DNA from: Euhalothece natronophila Z-M001
GTDB taxonomy: Bacteria; Cyanobacteriota; Cyanobacteriia; Cyanobacteriales; Rubidibacteraceae
DNA length: 64,000 nucleotides
Assembly: GCF_007904085.1 (NCBI RefSeq)
Contig: NZ_CP042326.1
Coordinates: 992,001-1,056,000, forward strand
Reading direction: 5' to 3'
Positions 16,956 to 25,718 of this stretch are shown here, one piece after another. Each line of letters opens with the position of its first letter. The first letter of the stretch is position 1. The notes under the pieces are model-generated. The model had not been told where the DNA came from, did not search any database, and saw only the letters and a list, made by a program, of their open reading frames with translations. The translations under genes were made by a program, and so were the position numbers.

Positions 16956-17840
16956 CTACTTTCTCACACAAGCAACCGCAAAGCGTGGGAGTCCAGCTAG
17001 GTCTTTAATAATCTCTATATTTTCATAATTACTATTTTGGGTTAGTAACTCCTTAACCAGTTCCCCTTGATCAGCCCCCATTTCTATTACCCACAACCCG
17101 TCATTTTGCAGGAATTGAGGAGCAGTAGTTATTAAATGACGAATTGCATCTAACCCATCATTTCCCCCGTCTAAAGCAATTTTCGGCTCATGTTGAGCCA
17201 CTTCTGGTTGCAGTTGGGAAAGGGTTGCTGTGGGAATATAGGGAGGATTGGATACCATAACAGTGATCTTGCCCTGAACAGAGTTTAAAGGGGAAAACCA
17301 TGATCCCAAATGAAACTCAAGGTTATTCGTTAGCCCTAAATGACGGGCATTTTCTTGGGCAATACTAAGGGCTTCAGAACTTTGATCCACAGCATGAATA
17401 GTCCCTTCAGGAAGGGCTTGGGCAAGTGAAAGCGCGATCGCGCCACTTCCCGTTCCTAAATCTACCCAATGTCCTGCTTTAAAAGAATCCTGAGCGCGAT
17501 CGAGGGCAATTTCCACAATCATTTCTGTTTCTGGTCGCGGAATCAGCACCGCTGGAGAAACTTTTAACTGCAAATCTCGCCAAGGGGTTTCTCCTACCAA
17601 ATACTGTACAGGAATACGCTGTTGTAAGCGTTTTTCCCAAAGTTGCCTTAACTCATCCCAAGCCCCTTTTAGGGGGATTTCAGAACGCTTTTTATAAGTT
17701 TCCAGTCGTAAACTCAAAGGCGTTAATCCAGCCCAAGCCTGTAACAGCCAATCCACTTCTTGCGGAGAAATGGAGTGTGCTACGGCAACCTCACGACTTT
17801 TTTGTCGCCAATGAGCTAATTCTAGACCAGAAACCATCAT
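16956..17840 (-). CDS. prmC: Release-factor glutamine methyltransferase PrmC
   Basis: 294 residues, usual length. An N-terminal helical domain (residues 1-80) precedes a class I methyltransferase fold with 'VDLGTGSGAIALSLAQALP' (SAM loop, about 122) and 'VMVSNPPYIPT', the NPPY motif that binds the target glutamine (about 195). It modifies the GGQ glutamine of peptide chain release factors. Its start codon shares a base with the stop codon of the Tic22 gene (TAATG), so the pair is translationally coupled. Confidence 0.93.
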   Translation of the reverse strand: MMVSGLELAHWRQKSREVAVAHSISPQEVDWLLQAWAGLTPLSLRLETYKKRSEIPLKGAWDELRQLWEKRLQQRIPVQYLVGETPWRDLQLKVSPAVLIPRPETEMIVEIALDRAQDSFKAGHWVDLGTGSGAIALSLAQALPEGTIHAVDQSSEALSIAQENARHLGLTNNLEFHLGSWFSPLNSVQGKITVMVSNPPYIPTATLSQLQPEVAQHEPKIALDGGNDGLDAIRHLITTAPQFLQNDGLWVIEMGADQGELVKELLTQNSNYENIEIIKDLAGLPRFAVACVRK

Positions 17841-18589
17841 TACTGTTGTTGTTGTTGTTGCTGTTGAACTGACTGAATAAACTCTAAAGACTCCTGCGAG
17901 GGAACTAATTCCACTTGTTCTAATTGGGGATCATCTTCTTGTTCTAAAGTTTGTACCATCCCTTGCAAAGAAATCACGTCAATCTCAACTGAGTTGGCTT
18001 GTTCTGGTTGACTTTGTTCAAACTGCTCAATCATTCCTCGAAGCTGTTGTTTTTCAAAGAATAGAGGAATAATTTGTTGCCCATTTTGTTCAACTGTTAA
18101 ATATCCCTCATCTTGACTACTACGAGCAATAAATAATGGAACCCCTTGAAAATCCTCCACTTGTTGCCCTTGTTGTTCTAAAAGAGAAACTGCTGAATTG
18201 ACTTGTTCCTCTGTAGGAACATAAGCAAAGTTTAATCCCTCACCATTTTGCTGATTTTGTTGTTCTAATTGATAAATTTCTCCCAAAGAAAGAGCAACCA
18301 CTTGCACCTGTTCACCTAACTCAGGATTTTCTTCTTGTAAACGACCAACAAAATCTTGAGCATCTTGCTGACTCATAAATACACCAGTTACCTGACTATC
18401 ATCATCTCCCGAAGCCACTAACGGGGAACCATTTTCATCAGCAACTGTAAACACAGGAACTTGCTGTAGTTTTTGAACAATTTGTTCTTGGGGAAGGGCG
18501 ATACTATTAGGAACCATACTCACCAAGAAACCAGCGACAGCACTGCTAACAACTCCTAAACGAACGCTCCAACGTAGTAATGATTTCAT
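17840..18589 (-). CDS. Tic22-family periplasmic protein
   Basis: 249 residues with an N-terminal signal peptide (basic start, 'LGVVSSAVAGFLVSMVPNSIA') and the Tic22 pattern: 'QKLQQVPVFTVADENGSPL', 'VTGVFMSQQDAQDFVGRL', 'VPLFIARSSQDEGYLTVE' and 'IIPLFFEKQQL'. Cyanobacterial Tic22 is a periplasmic chaperone-like protein that helps outer-membrane biogenesis. It is unusually rich in Gln and ends in eight consecutive Gln codons, mostly CAA with some CAG. It overlaps prmC by one base. Confidence 0.85.
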   Translation of the reverse strand: MKSLLRWSVRLGVVSSAVAGFLVSMVPNSIALPQEQIVQKLQQVPVFTVADENGSPLVASGDDDSQVTGVFMSQQDAQDFVGRLQEENPELGEQVQVVALSLGEIYQLEQQNQQNGEGLNFAYVPTEEQVNSAVSLLEQQGQQVEDFQGVPLFIARSSQDEGYLTVEQNGQQIIPLFFEKQQLRGMIEQFEQSQPEQANSVEIDVISLQGMVQTLEQEDDPQLEQVELVPSQESLEFIQSVQQQQQQQQ

Positions 18590-18743
18590 AATTCTCTCGA
18601 CTAATTTCCTGAACTCTTGTTTATTAGCATCTTAATTCATTCTGACGATTTTTATCAATTTGCACAGAGGTTTTAGTGATACTTTGTTTACTGTCACTTG
18701 TTAAGGAACAACCTACCCTCTCAAATTGATTTTTCTGGACAAA

Positions 18744-20129
18744 TCATGAATTTTTAATGAAATGAATTTCCTCTGAAGGCACAATTGTAATTCCTCTTCG
18801 TACTGGTTTAACAGTTTTATGGGCAAATAACTCTAAATCTAAATTTGCGAAAATTGTCCCAAATACTAACTTCATTTCATAGAGTGAAAAAGCTGCTCCG
18901 ATACAAGCTCTATTGCCGCCACCAAATGGAAAGTATTCATAAGCAGTAAATTGATTCTCTAAAAATCTTTCTGGTAAAAATTGATCGGAATTCGGAAAGA
19001 TTGCTTCACGATGATGCGCTAAGTAGATACAAGGCACTAAAATTGATTCTGGATTATATGACACACCATTAATCATAATTGTTTCCTTGACCACTCGTGG
19101 CTGAGAAATTAAGGCAATAGGATACAGTCTCAGTGTCTCTTTGCAAATGGCATCCAGATAGGGTAACTTAATTAAGGATTCTGGATCAGGGTTATTCTCT
19201 AAAGTGACGAACTCTGTTTTCAGTTGTTCCCACACTGGTGGCAAGGAATAGACCCAATAAAACATCCAAGCCAAAGAAGAAGCCGTGGTTTCGTGACCTA
19301 AAAATAGTAAGGTAATTAATTGATCCCTTAACTCTTGATCACTCATTTTCTTCCCAGACTCATCTTCTGCGGATAAGAGTAAACTTAAAATATCTGTTGC
19401 TTGAGAATAATCTTGCCCTCGGCGTTCCTGAATTTCTGCATAAATTAATTCATCGATCGCGCTTTGTTTTCTAATAAAATTTCCCCAAGGACTATAGTTA
19501 CCTAAATCAATCTGTAATTGAGGAAAGAAAAATAAAGTAGAATACAAAGGATTCGTGATTGCTTCTAAAACTTCAGTAATTAATTGCTGTAATTGTTCTG
19601 AACGTTTCCCTGCTTTTAAGCCAAAAACTATTCGTAAAATGACTTTTAAGGTAATATCAGCCATTAATCTCCGAATTGCAAAAGGTTTTTTATGGGGAAT
19701 CTTTTGGAACTCTTCTCGGGTTAGCTCACAAATTACTTCTTGATAAAAGTGCATCCGTTTTCCAGACAACGGTGGTATTAATAACTTCCGCTGACGTAAA
19801 TGTTCCTCGCCATTAAGCATAATAATGGACTTATCACCAGCAAACGGACGAAAAACATGGGCAACCCTTCCTAATTCAAATATATCTGGGGGAGCAGTAA
19901 AAATTGTTTCCACTGCCTTGGGATCACCCATAAAATAAACTGGAGGAGACTTTCTTCCTAAAATTTTAGTGGCAAAGGTATCACCATAAAGGGCTTGATA
20001 CTTCTTAAAAAACTGGATCGGATTTTTAATTAACTCAAACGTTTGTTGCCAAGGATGAGTTGAGAGACTAGGAGTTAATTGCTTCATTCGGGAGGAAAAA
20101 TTAAAGTTCGACAGCCTGTCTTTTGACAA
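18744..20129 (-). CDS. Cytochrome P450
   Basis: 461 residues, usual length. The I-helix 'LLFLGHETTASSLAWMFY' (about residue 275), the K-helix ExxR in 'ETLRLYPIAL' (about 333) and the heme-binding 'YFPFGGGNRACIGAAFSL' (Cys about 408) are all present. It resembles the soluble CYP110-type enzymes of cyanobacteria, which hydroxylate fatty acids or terpenoids. The substrate is not readable from the sequence and no terpene synthase is adjacent. There is no N-terminal anchor. The upstream region abuts the divergent decapeptide-repeat gene (60 bases). Confidence 0.92.
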   Translation of the reverse strand: MSKDRLSNFNFSSRMKQLTPSLSTHPWQQTFELIKNPIQFFKKYQALYGDTFATKILGRKSPPVYFMGDPKAVETIFTAPPDIFELGRVAHVFRPFAGDKSIIMLNGEEHLRQRKLLIPPLSGKRMHFYQEVICELTREEFQKIPHKKPFAIRRLMADITLKVILRIVFGLKAGKRSEQLQQLITEVLEAITNPLYSTLFFFPQLQIDLGNYSPWGNFIRKQSAIDELIYAEIQERRGQDYSQATDILSLLLSAEDESGKKMSDQELRDQLITLLFLGHETTASSLAWMFYWVYSLPPVWEQLKTEFVTLENNPDPESLIKLPYLDAICKETLRLYPIALISQPRVVKETIMINGVSYNPESILVPCIYLAHHREAIFPNSDQFLPERFLENQFTAYEYFPFGGGNRACIGAAFSLYEMKLVFGTIFANLDLELFAHKTVKPVRRGITIVPSEEIHFIKNS

Positions 20130-20189
20130 AGCGACCGACTCAGAAATATGGTTTAGAGCGTTTATTCTAGAAGTAACATATTATAAGTA

Positions 20190-20510
20190 ATGAAGTCCTC
20201 TCTCAAAAAGCAAAAACTCGTTAATTTTGGCGTTGCCCCCCATGATGGTATCTTTTGTATTGGGATTTCCCCTCATGGCTTAATTTCCATAGGAGCAATT
20301 CCCCACGGTTTAATTTCCATTGGCTTAATTCCCATGGGAGTTTTTTCACTCGGTTTAGTCTCTATGGGCATCCTTTCCATTGGTCAAGTCACAATGGGAT
20401 TAGTAAGTGCAGGGCAAGTTAATATGACTGTCATTGAACTCAACATAGGAGAAGAGGATGATGATTCCTCAGGAGAGATGGACAGCCATGACCATGATAT
20501 GCACCACTAA
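20190..20510 (+). CDS. Decapeptide-repeat small protein with Gly/His/Met periodicity
   Basis: 106 residues. After a basic 12-residue start, residues 20-79 are six tandem 10-residue units of the pattern G-h-h-S-h-G-x-h-P/S-H/M: GIFCIGISPH, GLISIGAIPH, GLISIGLIPM, GVFSLGLVSM, GILSIGQVTM and GLVSAGQVNM. Position 10 shifts from His to Met. The C-terminus is acidic and ends HDHDMHH. The periodicity suggests a small beta-solenoid or a membrane-inserted sheet, with His/Met rows that could bind a metal. I do not recognise a function. It has its own start between divergent P450 and downstream htpG. Confidence 0.75.
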   Translation: MKSSLKKQKLVNFGVAPHDGIFCIGISPHGLISIGAIPHGLISIGLIPMGVFSLGLVSMGILSIGQVTMGLVSAGQVNMTVIELNIGEEDDDSSGEMDSHDHDMHH

Positions 20511-20679
20511 TACAATTTTTCCTTTTTAGTTTCCTCTAAGTGGATTGTCTGATTTTCAAGGGGTTCCATTAAAGTAGGGAAACCCGAATGCGATAAGCAC
20601 GGAAATTTGGGATTTGAAGTGACAGCGCGATCGCGCATAATTTTCACAGGATACCTAGACTCAAATCGGAGGACAGTTT

Positions 20680-22650
20680 ATGACCGTATTAGAACAAGGA
20701 AAAATTACGATTCATAGTGAAAATATTTTTCCTATTATTAAAAAGTCACTCTATACTAATCATGAAATCTTCTTACGGGAATTAATTTCTAATGCGGTGG
20801 ATGCGATTAGTAAGCTCAAAATGGCATCCTTATCGGGAGAATTAAATGGTGATATTGGTGAACCCGAAATTAACATTCATCTCGATCAGGGCAAAAAACA
20901 AATCTCGGTTTCTGATAATGGCATTGGCATGACTGCCGAGGAAATCAAAAAATATATTAACCAGGTTGCTTTTTCTAGTGCTGAAGATTTTATCAAAAAA
21001 TATCAAAATCAAGAGAACCAATTAATCGGTCATTTTGGACTGGGATTTTATTCCTGTTTCATGGTGGCTGAAAAAGTAGAAATTGATACCCTATCTTATA
21101 AAGAAGGGTCGCAAGCAGTTCATTGGAGTTGTGATGGTTCCCCCGAATTTCAGTTAGAAGAATCAGATCGTAAAACTCGTGGCACAACGATTACCGTTAC
21201 CCTTTTAGACGAAGAAAAAGAATACGCAGAACAACAACGGATTCGACAATTAGTTAAAACCTACTGCGACTTTATGCCTGTTCCCATCAAACTCGATGGG
21301 GAAACCATTAACCGCCAGCGTGCTATTTGGAAAGAATCTCCACAGGATTTAACCGACGAAGATTATCTCGAATTTTATCGTTATTTATATCCCTATCAAG
21401 AAGAACCCTTACTCTGGGTTCACTTAAACACTGATTATCCCTTTTTACTCAGTGGCATCCTTTATTTCCCCAAATTAAAGCCTGATGTGGATGTTAGTCG
21501 CGGACATATTAAACTCTTCTGTAATCAAGTTTTTGTCAGTGATAATTGTGAGGAAATCATTCCTGAATTTTTACTCCCTCTACGCGGTGTCATTGATAGC
21601 CCTGATATTCCCCTAAATGTTTCTCGAAGTGCTTTAACCGCTAATCGTACTGTTCGCCAAATTGCTAATTATATTGCCAAAAAAATCGGCGATCGCTTGA
21701 AATCTCTTTATGAAGATAATCCCAAGAAATATATCCAAAGTTGGGAAGATTTAGGCACTTTTGTCAAGTATGGCGCATTGCGAGATGAGAAATTCAAAAA
21801 ACAAGTTGAAGACTTAATTATCTTCCGTACCACAGCCGATTTAGGTGATAATACGCCACAAGTAGAGGTACAAAGTGAATCAGGAGATGCTTGGCAAGAT
21901 GCGACTCCCACCACAAACGCCACTGATGATAATGGCTATTATTACACTACCTTAAAAGATTATCTGGAACGGAATAAAGAGAAACATGAGAATCGGGTTT
22001 TCTACTGTACTGATCCTTCCACCCAAAGCACTTATGTTGACCTTTATAAAAAACAAGGGATGGAAGTCCTCTTTATGGACTCATTTATTGACAATAACTA
22101 CTTCATTCCTTTCTTAGAACAAGAGTATTCTAACCTGCAATTTACTCGGGTTGATGCGGAGTTAGATGATACCTTAGTGGATAATGATCAATCAGGAGAA
22201 ATTGTTGATCCGCAAACCAATAAAACCCGTAATGAAGTGGTGAAGGAATTATTTGAAAGCGCGATCGATAATTCTAAAGTTAACGTTAAACCCCAAGCCA
22301 TTAAAGGAGATGATCCCAATAATGCACCGCCAGCGATGGTACTTTTACCTGAAGCCATGCGACGGATGCAGGAAATGACGGCTTTAATTCAACAACAGTC
22401 AATGCAGTTCCCTGAAGAACACGTTTTGGTAGTTAATACGGCTCATCCCCTCATCCAAAATATTGTTAAACTAAATCAAGGAGGGATCATTCAAAGTAGC
22501 ACTGGTGAATCTTCCTCTAGTGAGTTAGCAAAAATGATGTGTCGTCACGTTTATGATCTTGCATTAATGGCACAAAAAGCCTTTGATGCTGAGGGAATGC
22601 AGCAATTTATTGAGCGTTCTAATCAGGTGCTAACTCGTCTTACGAAATAA
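20680..22650 (+). CDS. htpG: Chaperone HtpG (Hsp90)
   Basis: 656 residues, usual bacterial length. GHKL ATPase motifs: 'ELISNAVDAISK' (catalytic Glu-Asn helix), 'VSDNGIGMTAEEI', 'GHFGLGFYSCFMVA' and 'RGTTITVTL'. The middle domain has 'PLNVSRSALTANRTVRQI' with the ATP-sensing Arg. The C-terminal dimerisation domain is intact. ATP-dependent cytosolic chaperone; in cyanobacteria it is needed under heat and oxidative stress. A strong GGAGG sits 8 bases before the ATG. A perfect hairpin (AGGTGGG/CCCACCT) follows the stop. Confidence 0.97.
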   Translation: MTVLEQGKITIHSENIFPIIKKSLYTNHEIFLRELISNAVDAISKLKMASLSGELNGDIGEPEINIHLDQGKKQISVSDNGIGMTAEEIKKYINQVAFSSAEDFIKKYQNQENQLIGHFGLGFYSCFMVAEKVEIDTLSYKEGSQAVHWSCDGSPEFQLEESDRKTRGTTITVTLLDEEKEYAEQQRIRQLVKTYCDFMPVPIKLDGETINRQRAIWKESPQDLTDEDYLEFYRYLYPYQEEPLLWVHLNTDYPFLLSGILYFPKLKPDVDVSRGHIKLFCNQVFVSDNCEEIIPEFLLPLRGVIDSPDIPLNVSRSALTANRTVRQIANYIAKKIGDRLKSLYEDNPKKYIQSWEDLGTFVKYGALRDEKFKKQVEDLIIFRTTADLGDNTPQVEVQSESGDAWQDATPTTNATDDNGYYYTTLKDYLERNKEKHENRVFYCTDPSTQSTYVDLYKKQGMEVLFMDSFIDNNYFIPFLEQEYSNLQFTRVDAELDDTLVDNDQSGEIVDPQTNKTRNEVVKELFESAIDNSKVNVKPQAIKGDDPNNAPPAMVLLPEAMRRMQEMTALIQQQSMQFPEEHVLVVNTAHPLIQNIVKLNQGGIIQSSTGESSSSELAKMMCRHVYDLALMAQKAFDAEGMQQFIERSNQVLTRLTK

Positions 22651-22664
22651 GTAGCGTCGCAAGT

Positions 22665-22683
22665 AGGTGGGAACTACCCACCT
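22665..22683 (+). other. Perfect hairpin between htpG and the next gene
   Basis: AGGTGGG-aacta-CCCACCT. No T-run follows, so it is more likely an mRNA processing or stability element, or a weak attenuator, than a full terminator. Confidence 0.45.
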
Positions 22684-22703
22684 CAGGTGATCAGGTGAAA
22701 AAC

Positions 22704-23579
22704 ATGGCTAGCCTTCAGGAAAAACGCCCTCAAAATACCCCCGGAGAATTTTTTGTCGATAGTAGTTGTATTGACTGTGATACTTGTCGCTGGATGACTC
22801 CCACCGTTTTTAATCGTCAAGATGGACAGTCAGCAGTTTATCATCAACCCCAAACCGAAGCAGAAAGGTTACAATCTTTGCAAGCCCTCTTAGCCTGTCC
22901 CACCGCTTCAATTGGGACGAAAGAGAAACCAAAAGATATTAAAAAAGCCCAAGAAAGTTTCCCCCTTCCTATTACAGAAGAAATTTATCATTGTGGCTAT
23001 CATGCAGAATCCTCTTTTGGTGCAACCAGTTATTTAATTCAACGCCGAGAAGGGAATATTTTAGTGGATTCTCCTCGATTTGCGCCGCCATTAGTAAAAC
23101 AATTAGAGAAAATGGGCGGCGTGGATTTAATGTATTTGACGCACCAAGATGATGTGGCCGATCATCGTAAGTTTCAGGAACATTTTCACTGCGATCGCGC
23201 TTTACATGAAGATGAAATTACCGCCGACACCGAAGATGTAGAAATTAAACTCACTGGGAATGATCCGATCTCCCTTGCGCCTGACTTAAAAATTATTCCC
23301 GTACCTGGGCATACCAAAGGACACACAGTATTACTCTATCGCAATAAATTTCTCTTTACAGGAGATCACCTTGCTTGGTCTGATTCCTTACAACAGCTAA
23401 TTGCTTTCCGTCGCGTTTGTTGGTACTCATGGGAAGAATTACAACAGTCTATGGAAAAGTTAACTCACTATTCTTTTGAGTGGGTATTACCCGGACATGG
23501 GCGACGCTATCATGCTGATCCTGAAACCATGCAACAGCAGTTACAAAAATGTATCACTTGGATGCCAACAGTGGCTTAA
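22704..23579 (+). CDS. Ferredoxin-like/metallo-beta-lactamase-fold fusion hydrolase
   Basis: About 291 residues (GTG at 22695 is an alternative start). The N-terminal 75 residues look like a ferredoxin domain with 'CIDCDTCRWMTPTVF' and a distant 'ACPTASIG', enough for one iron-sulfur cluster. The rest is a metallo-beta-lactamase fold: 'TSYLIQRREGNILVDSPRF', 'YLTHQDDVADHRKF' (a variant of HxHxDH with HQDDVADH), 'PVPGHTKGHTVLL', 'FTGDHLAW' and 'VLPGHGRRYH'. The fusion suggests a redox-linked hydrolase or oxidoreductase; the substrate is unknown. It follows htpG closely. Confidence 0.8.
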   Translation: MASLQEKRPQNTPGEFFVDSSCIDCDTCRWMTPTVFNRQDGQSAVYHQPQTEAERLQSLQALLACPTASIGTKEKPKDIKKAQESFPLPITEEIYHCGYHAESSFGATSYLIQRREGNILVDSPRFAPPLVKQLEKMGGVDLMYLTHQDDVADHRKFQEHFHCDRALHEDEITADTEDVEIKLTGNDPISLAPDLKIIPVPGHTKGHTVLLYRNKFLFTGDHLAWSDSLQQLIAFRRVCWYSWEELQQSMEKLTHYSFEWVLPGHGRRYHADPETMQQQLQKCITWMPTVA

Positions 23580-23738
23580 TCTTATCACCGTTTCTATCTC
23601 AAGAAGACAACAAAAAATCACAAGGGTTTCGAGATATTGAGGAGAAGATAGAATTAGTAGATTATTGTCTATATTACTAGAAGCGCATTAACGCATTAAC
23701 ACAAATACACAAGCCAAATCCTTACTTGCTTGACTTAA

Positions 23739-24251
23739 TTAACCTGTTGTTTTTAAGTATTCATGTATTAATGACTTTAGTTGTTTTAGTTGACGTTCTC
23801 TTTCATGTAGTTCCTGCTCTAGTTTCTCAATTAAGGGATTACCAAAAAGATAAAATCCCACATTCACTAAATTCGCTGTTTTTAATCCCCCAATTAAAAC
23901 TTTTTCTTTTTTATAAGAGTCATCAATATCAAGTATTTGGGTTAAAGCATCTTTACAGTTAAAATGATCGTCAAAATAATTATGACAAAAAGCAAGACCT
24001 AAGTAAGCAAATGCTAGTCTTTCTTGTTCTTCAATAGTTATTGCTTCATTAAATTTACTTCTAGCTTCACGAACTAGATTAGGTCTTTCTTGTTCTGGTG
24101 CATTTTTTGCTTGTTTTAATGCTCTTATACCAGAATCAAGTTTTGCCTTTCCTAATTTGTCAATTTTTTTGTCTATTGATTCAACCACCCCAAGATAAGC
24201 TGTGATTTTTTCTACTATACTTATAGCGTTAAAAATACGAGCCACATTCAT
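23739..24251 (-). CDS. Hypothetical helical protein
   Basis: About 170 residues from the ATG at 24251, chosen because the earlier in-frame ATGs overlap the upstream gene. It is all-helical: 'DKLGKAKLDSGIRALKQAKN' and 'YLGLAFCHNYFDDHFNCKDAL' resemble paired TPR-like helices. It ends in a coiled-coil-like segment rich in Glu, Arg and Leu. No family recognised. It follows the zinc-ribbon membrane protein and shares its AT-rich composition, so the two probably form one unit. Confidence 0.6.
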   Translation of the reverse strand: MNVARIFNAISIVEKITAYLGVVESIDKKIDKLGKAKLDSGIRALKQAKNAPEQERPNLVREARSKFNEAITIEEQERLAFAYLGLAFCHNYFDDHFNCKDALTQILDIDDSYKKEKVLIGGLKTANLVNVGFYLFGNPLIEKLEQELHERERQLKQLKSLIHEYLKTTG

Positions 24252-24267
24252 TATTGTTTTTTTTAAA

Positions 24268-25161
24268 TTACAAATCACTAACATCTTTGTATATTTTGTC
24301 AACTAAGTTATTGATATTTTCAGGTTGATCATAAACACCATGATCTAAATCCATTACTGTATCACAACGATGGCAATAAAAAAGATTAGACCAAATTTTC
24401 TCTTTTTCTTTGTTTTGCCTTTTTATTTCTTCTCGGGATGTTCGCTTAAATTTATCTTGTTTTATTTTTGCTTCTTTTTCTATTTCTGCTATTTCCTCAT
24501 CTATGTTTTCTATTTCTATTTTTAATCTATCTATTTCATCATTTATTTTCTTTTCTCTTCCTTCAGCCTTTATTTTCTCTAATTTTTTTTCGTCATTTGT
24601 CTTTTTTCTTTTTTTTCTTTCGCTGTCTATATATAATGCCATGAAAAAGGCTATCAAAAAAGAGCCTACTATTAATAATATTATAAAAACAATAACGCCC
24701 AACAAACCACCAATATTTTCTCCTAACGAAGTCACATAATATAGCAAACCAAAAAATAATAAAATATAAAATAAAGCTAATAAAGGAGCCGGTATTATTT
24801 CCTGTTGTTTTTTTACTTTTTCTTTTAATTTCTCAATATTTTCTAGTTCTTCTTCAAGTGTTTTTATTTTTGTGTCTAATTCGCTTTTTTTATTTCTTTT
24901 CGCACCATAAATTTCTAAATTTATAAAATCATTTAATTCAGTGTCTCTAGGTTCTTTGACATAAATTTCACCTAATCTTTCTGCCAAACGGGTTTGTGAC
25001 TTAATAACTACATTTTTATTTTCTGTTAATAATTCACTAATAGTTGGATTTTTAGTAAAGTCATTTTTTTCTTTATATTCAGCTTCTGTTCCACTTTCAA
25101 ATATACCGCGTACAATTTGGATATTATCAGAACCGCATTTAACACACCGAAATTCAGACAT
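24268..25161 (-). CDS. Zinc-ribbon membrane protein with coiled coils
   Basis: 297 residues. An N-terminal CxxC (FRCVKCGSDN) and a C-terminal CxxC (FYCHRCDTVM) would together make a zinc ribbon brought together across the chain. Between them lie Lys/Glu-rich coiled coils (residues about 85-118 and 180-250) flanking a pair of hydrophobic helices (residues about 125-175). The predicted topology has both coiled coils on the same side of the membrane. The codons are strongly A/T-rich and Lys-rich compared with neighbours, suggesting acquisition. Function unknown; no family recognised. Confidence 0.65.
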   Translation of the reverse strand: MSEFRCVKCGSDNIQIVRGIFESGTEAEYKEKNDFTKNPTISELLTENKNVVIKSQTRLAERLGEIYVKEPRDTELNDFINLEIYGAKRNKKSELDTKIKTLEEELENIEKLKEKVKKQQEIIPAPLLALFYILLFFGLLYYVTSLGENIGGLLGVIVFIILLIVGSFLIAFFMALYIDSERKKRKKTNDEKKLEKIKAEGREKKINDEIDRLKIEIENIDEEIAEIEKEAKIKQDKFKRTSREEIKRQNKEKEKIWSNLFYCHRCDTVMDLDHGVYDQPENINNLVDKIYKDVSDL

Positions 25162-25275
25162 ACTAATTATCTCCCCTTACTTGATTTGACCATCAATGAT
25201 AACTATTTTTCACTAATGGGGGATTAATGATCGAGAATTTGTAAATTATTTTATAATAAAGCGATTAAGAGTGAC

Positions 25276-25461
25276 CTATACCATAAGCAAATCATCTTCC
25301 TCAAGTAAAAGTTCTAACACTTCTTGACCATTTTTAGCGGCTTCTTCGTAGCTGTTTCCGTGAGTTCGATAAGTTTGTTCAGGAAAATTGGGAAGATGAA
25401 CAAGATAACAGTTGTCTTCTTCTGACCAAACAATGAGCATTTGATATCTAAGATCATTCAT
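25276..25461 (-). CDS. HicB-family antitoxin-like protein
   Basis: 61 residues with the HicB partial RNase-H-like fold: 'YQMLIVWSEEDNCYLVHLP' and 'THGNSYEEAAKNGQEVLELL'. It lacks a DNA-binding tail and has no HicA neighbour. Its ATG overlaps the stop codon of an upstream open stretch ending KLIKQQSGEEK (ATGA), which suggests it was coupled to a partner gene now reduced to about 39 codons. Short solo HicB-like proteins are common in cyanobacteria. Confidence 0.75.
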   Translation of the reverse strand: MNDLRYQMLIVWSEEDNCYLVHLPNFPEQTYRTHGNSYEEAAKNGQEVLELLLEEDDLLMV

Positions 25462-25640
25462 TTTTCTTCTCCAGACTGTTGTTTAATGAGTTTGATCGGT
25501 TGTTTGACCTCTTTTTCTTGATAAGGTTTAGCATCATCCCCATCCTTCTTTACTAATACTAGAAGCGGTGTCTCCCATTAAAACTAGCGTTGGTTGAGTA
25601 ATTTGCGCGATCGCGCTTTTTTCAACAAACCCTAATTATT
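25462..25640 (-). pseudogene. Coding debris upstream of hicB-like gene
   Basis: On the minus strand one frame, without an obvious start, encodes 'WETPLLVLVKKDGDDAKPYQ' and ends in a stop overlapping the HicB-like ATG. Another frame just upstream (about 25548-25632) reads 'SAIAQITQPTLVLMGDTAS', close to the alpha/beta-hydrolase strand motif. Both look like remnants of larger genes. Neither can be expressed as a full protein. Confidence 0.4.
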
Positions 25641-25643
25641 AAA

Positions 25644-25716
25644 TGGAGAATAGGGGACTCGAACCCCTGACCTCTGCGGTGCGATCGCAGCGCTCTACCA
25701 ACTGAGCTAATTCCCC
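25644..25716 (-). tRNA. tRNA-Ala (anticodon CGC)
   Basis: The reverse complement begins GGGGAATTAGCTCAGTTGGT and ends GGGTTCGAGTCCCCTATTCT-CCA-like (CC then A73). The acceptor has the G3-U70 wobble that specifies alanine. The anticodon stem CTGCG/CGCAG closes the loop ATCGCAC, anticodon CGC (codon GCG). The anticodon arm contains the HIP1 octamer GCGATCGC. It starts two bases after the stop codon of the HAD hydrolase gene on the same strand. Confidence 0.92.
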
Positions 25717-25718
25717 GA

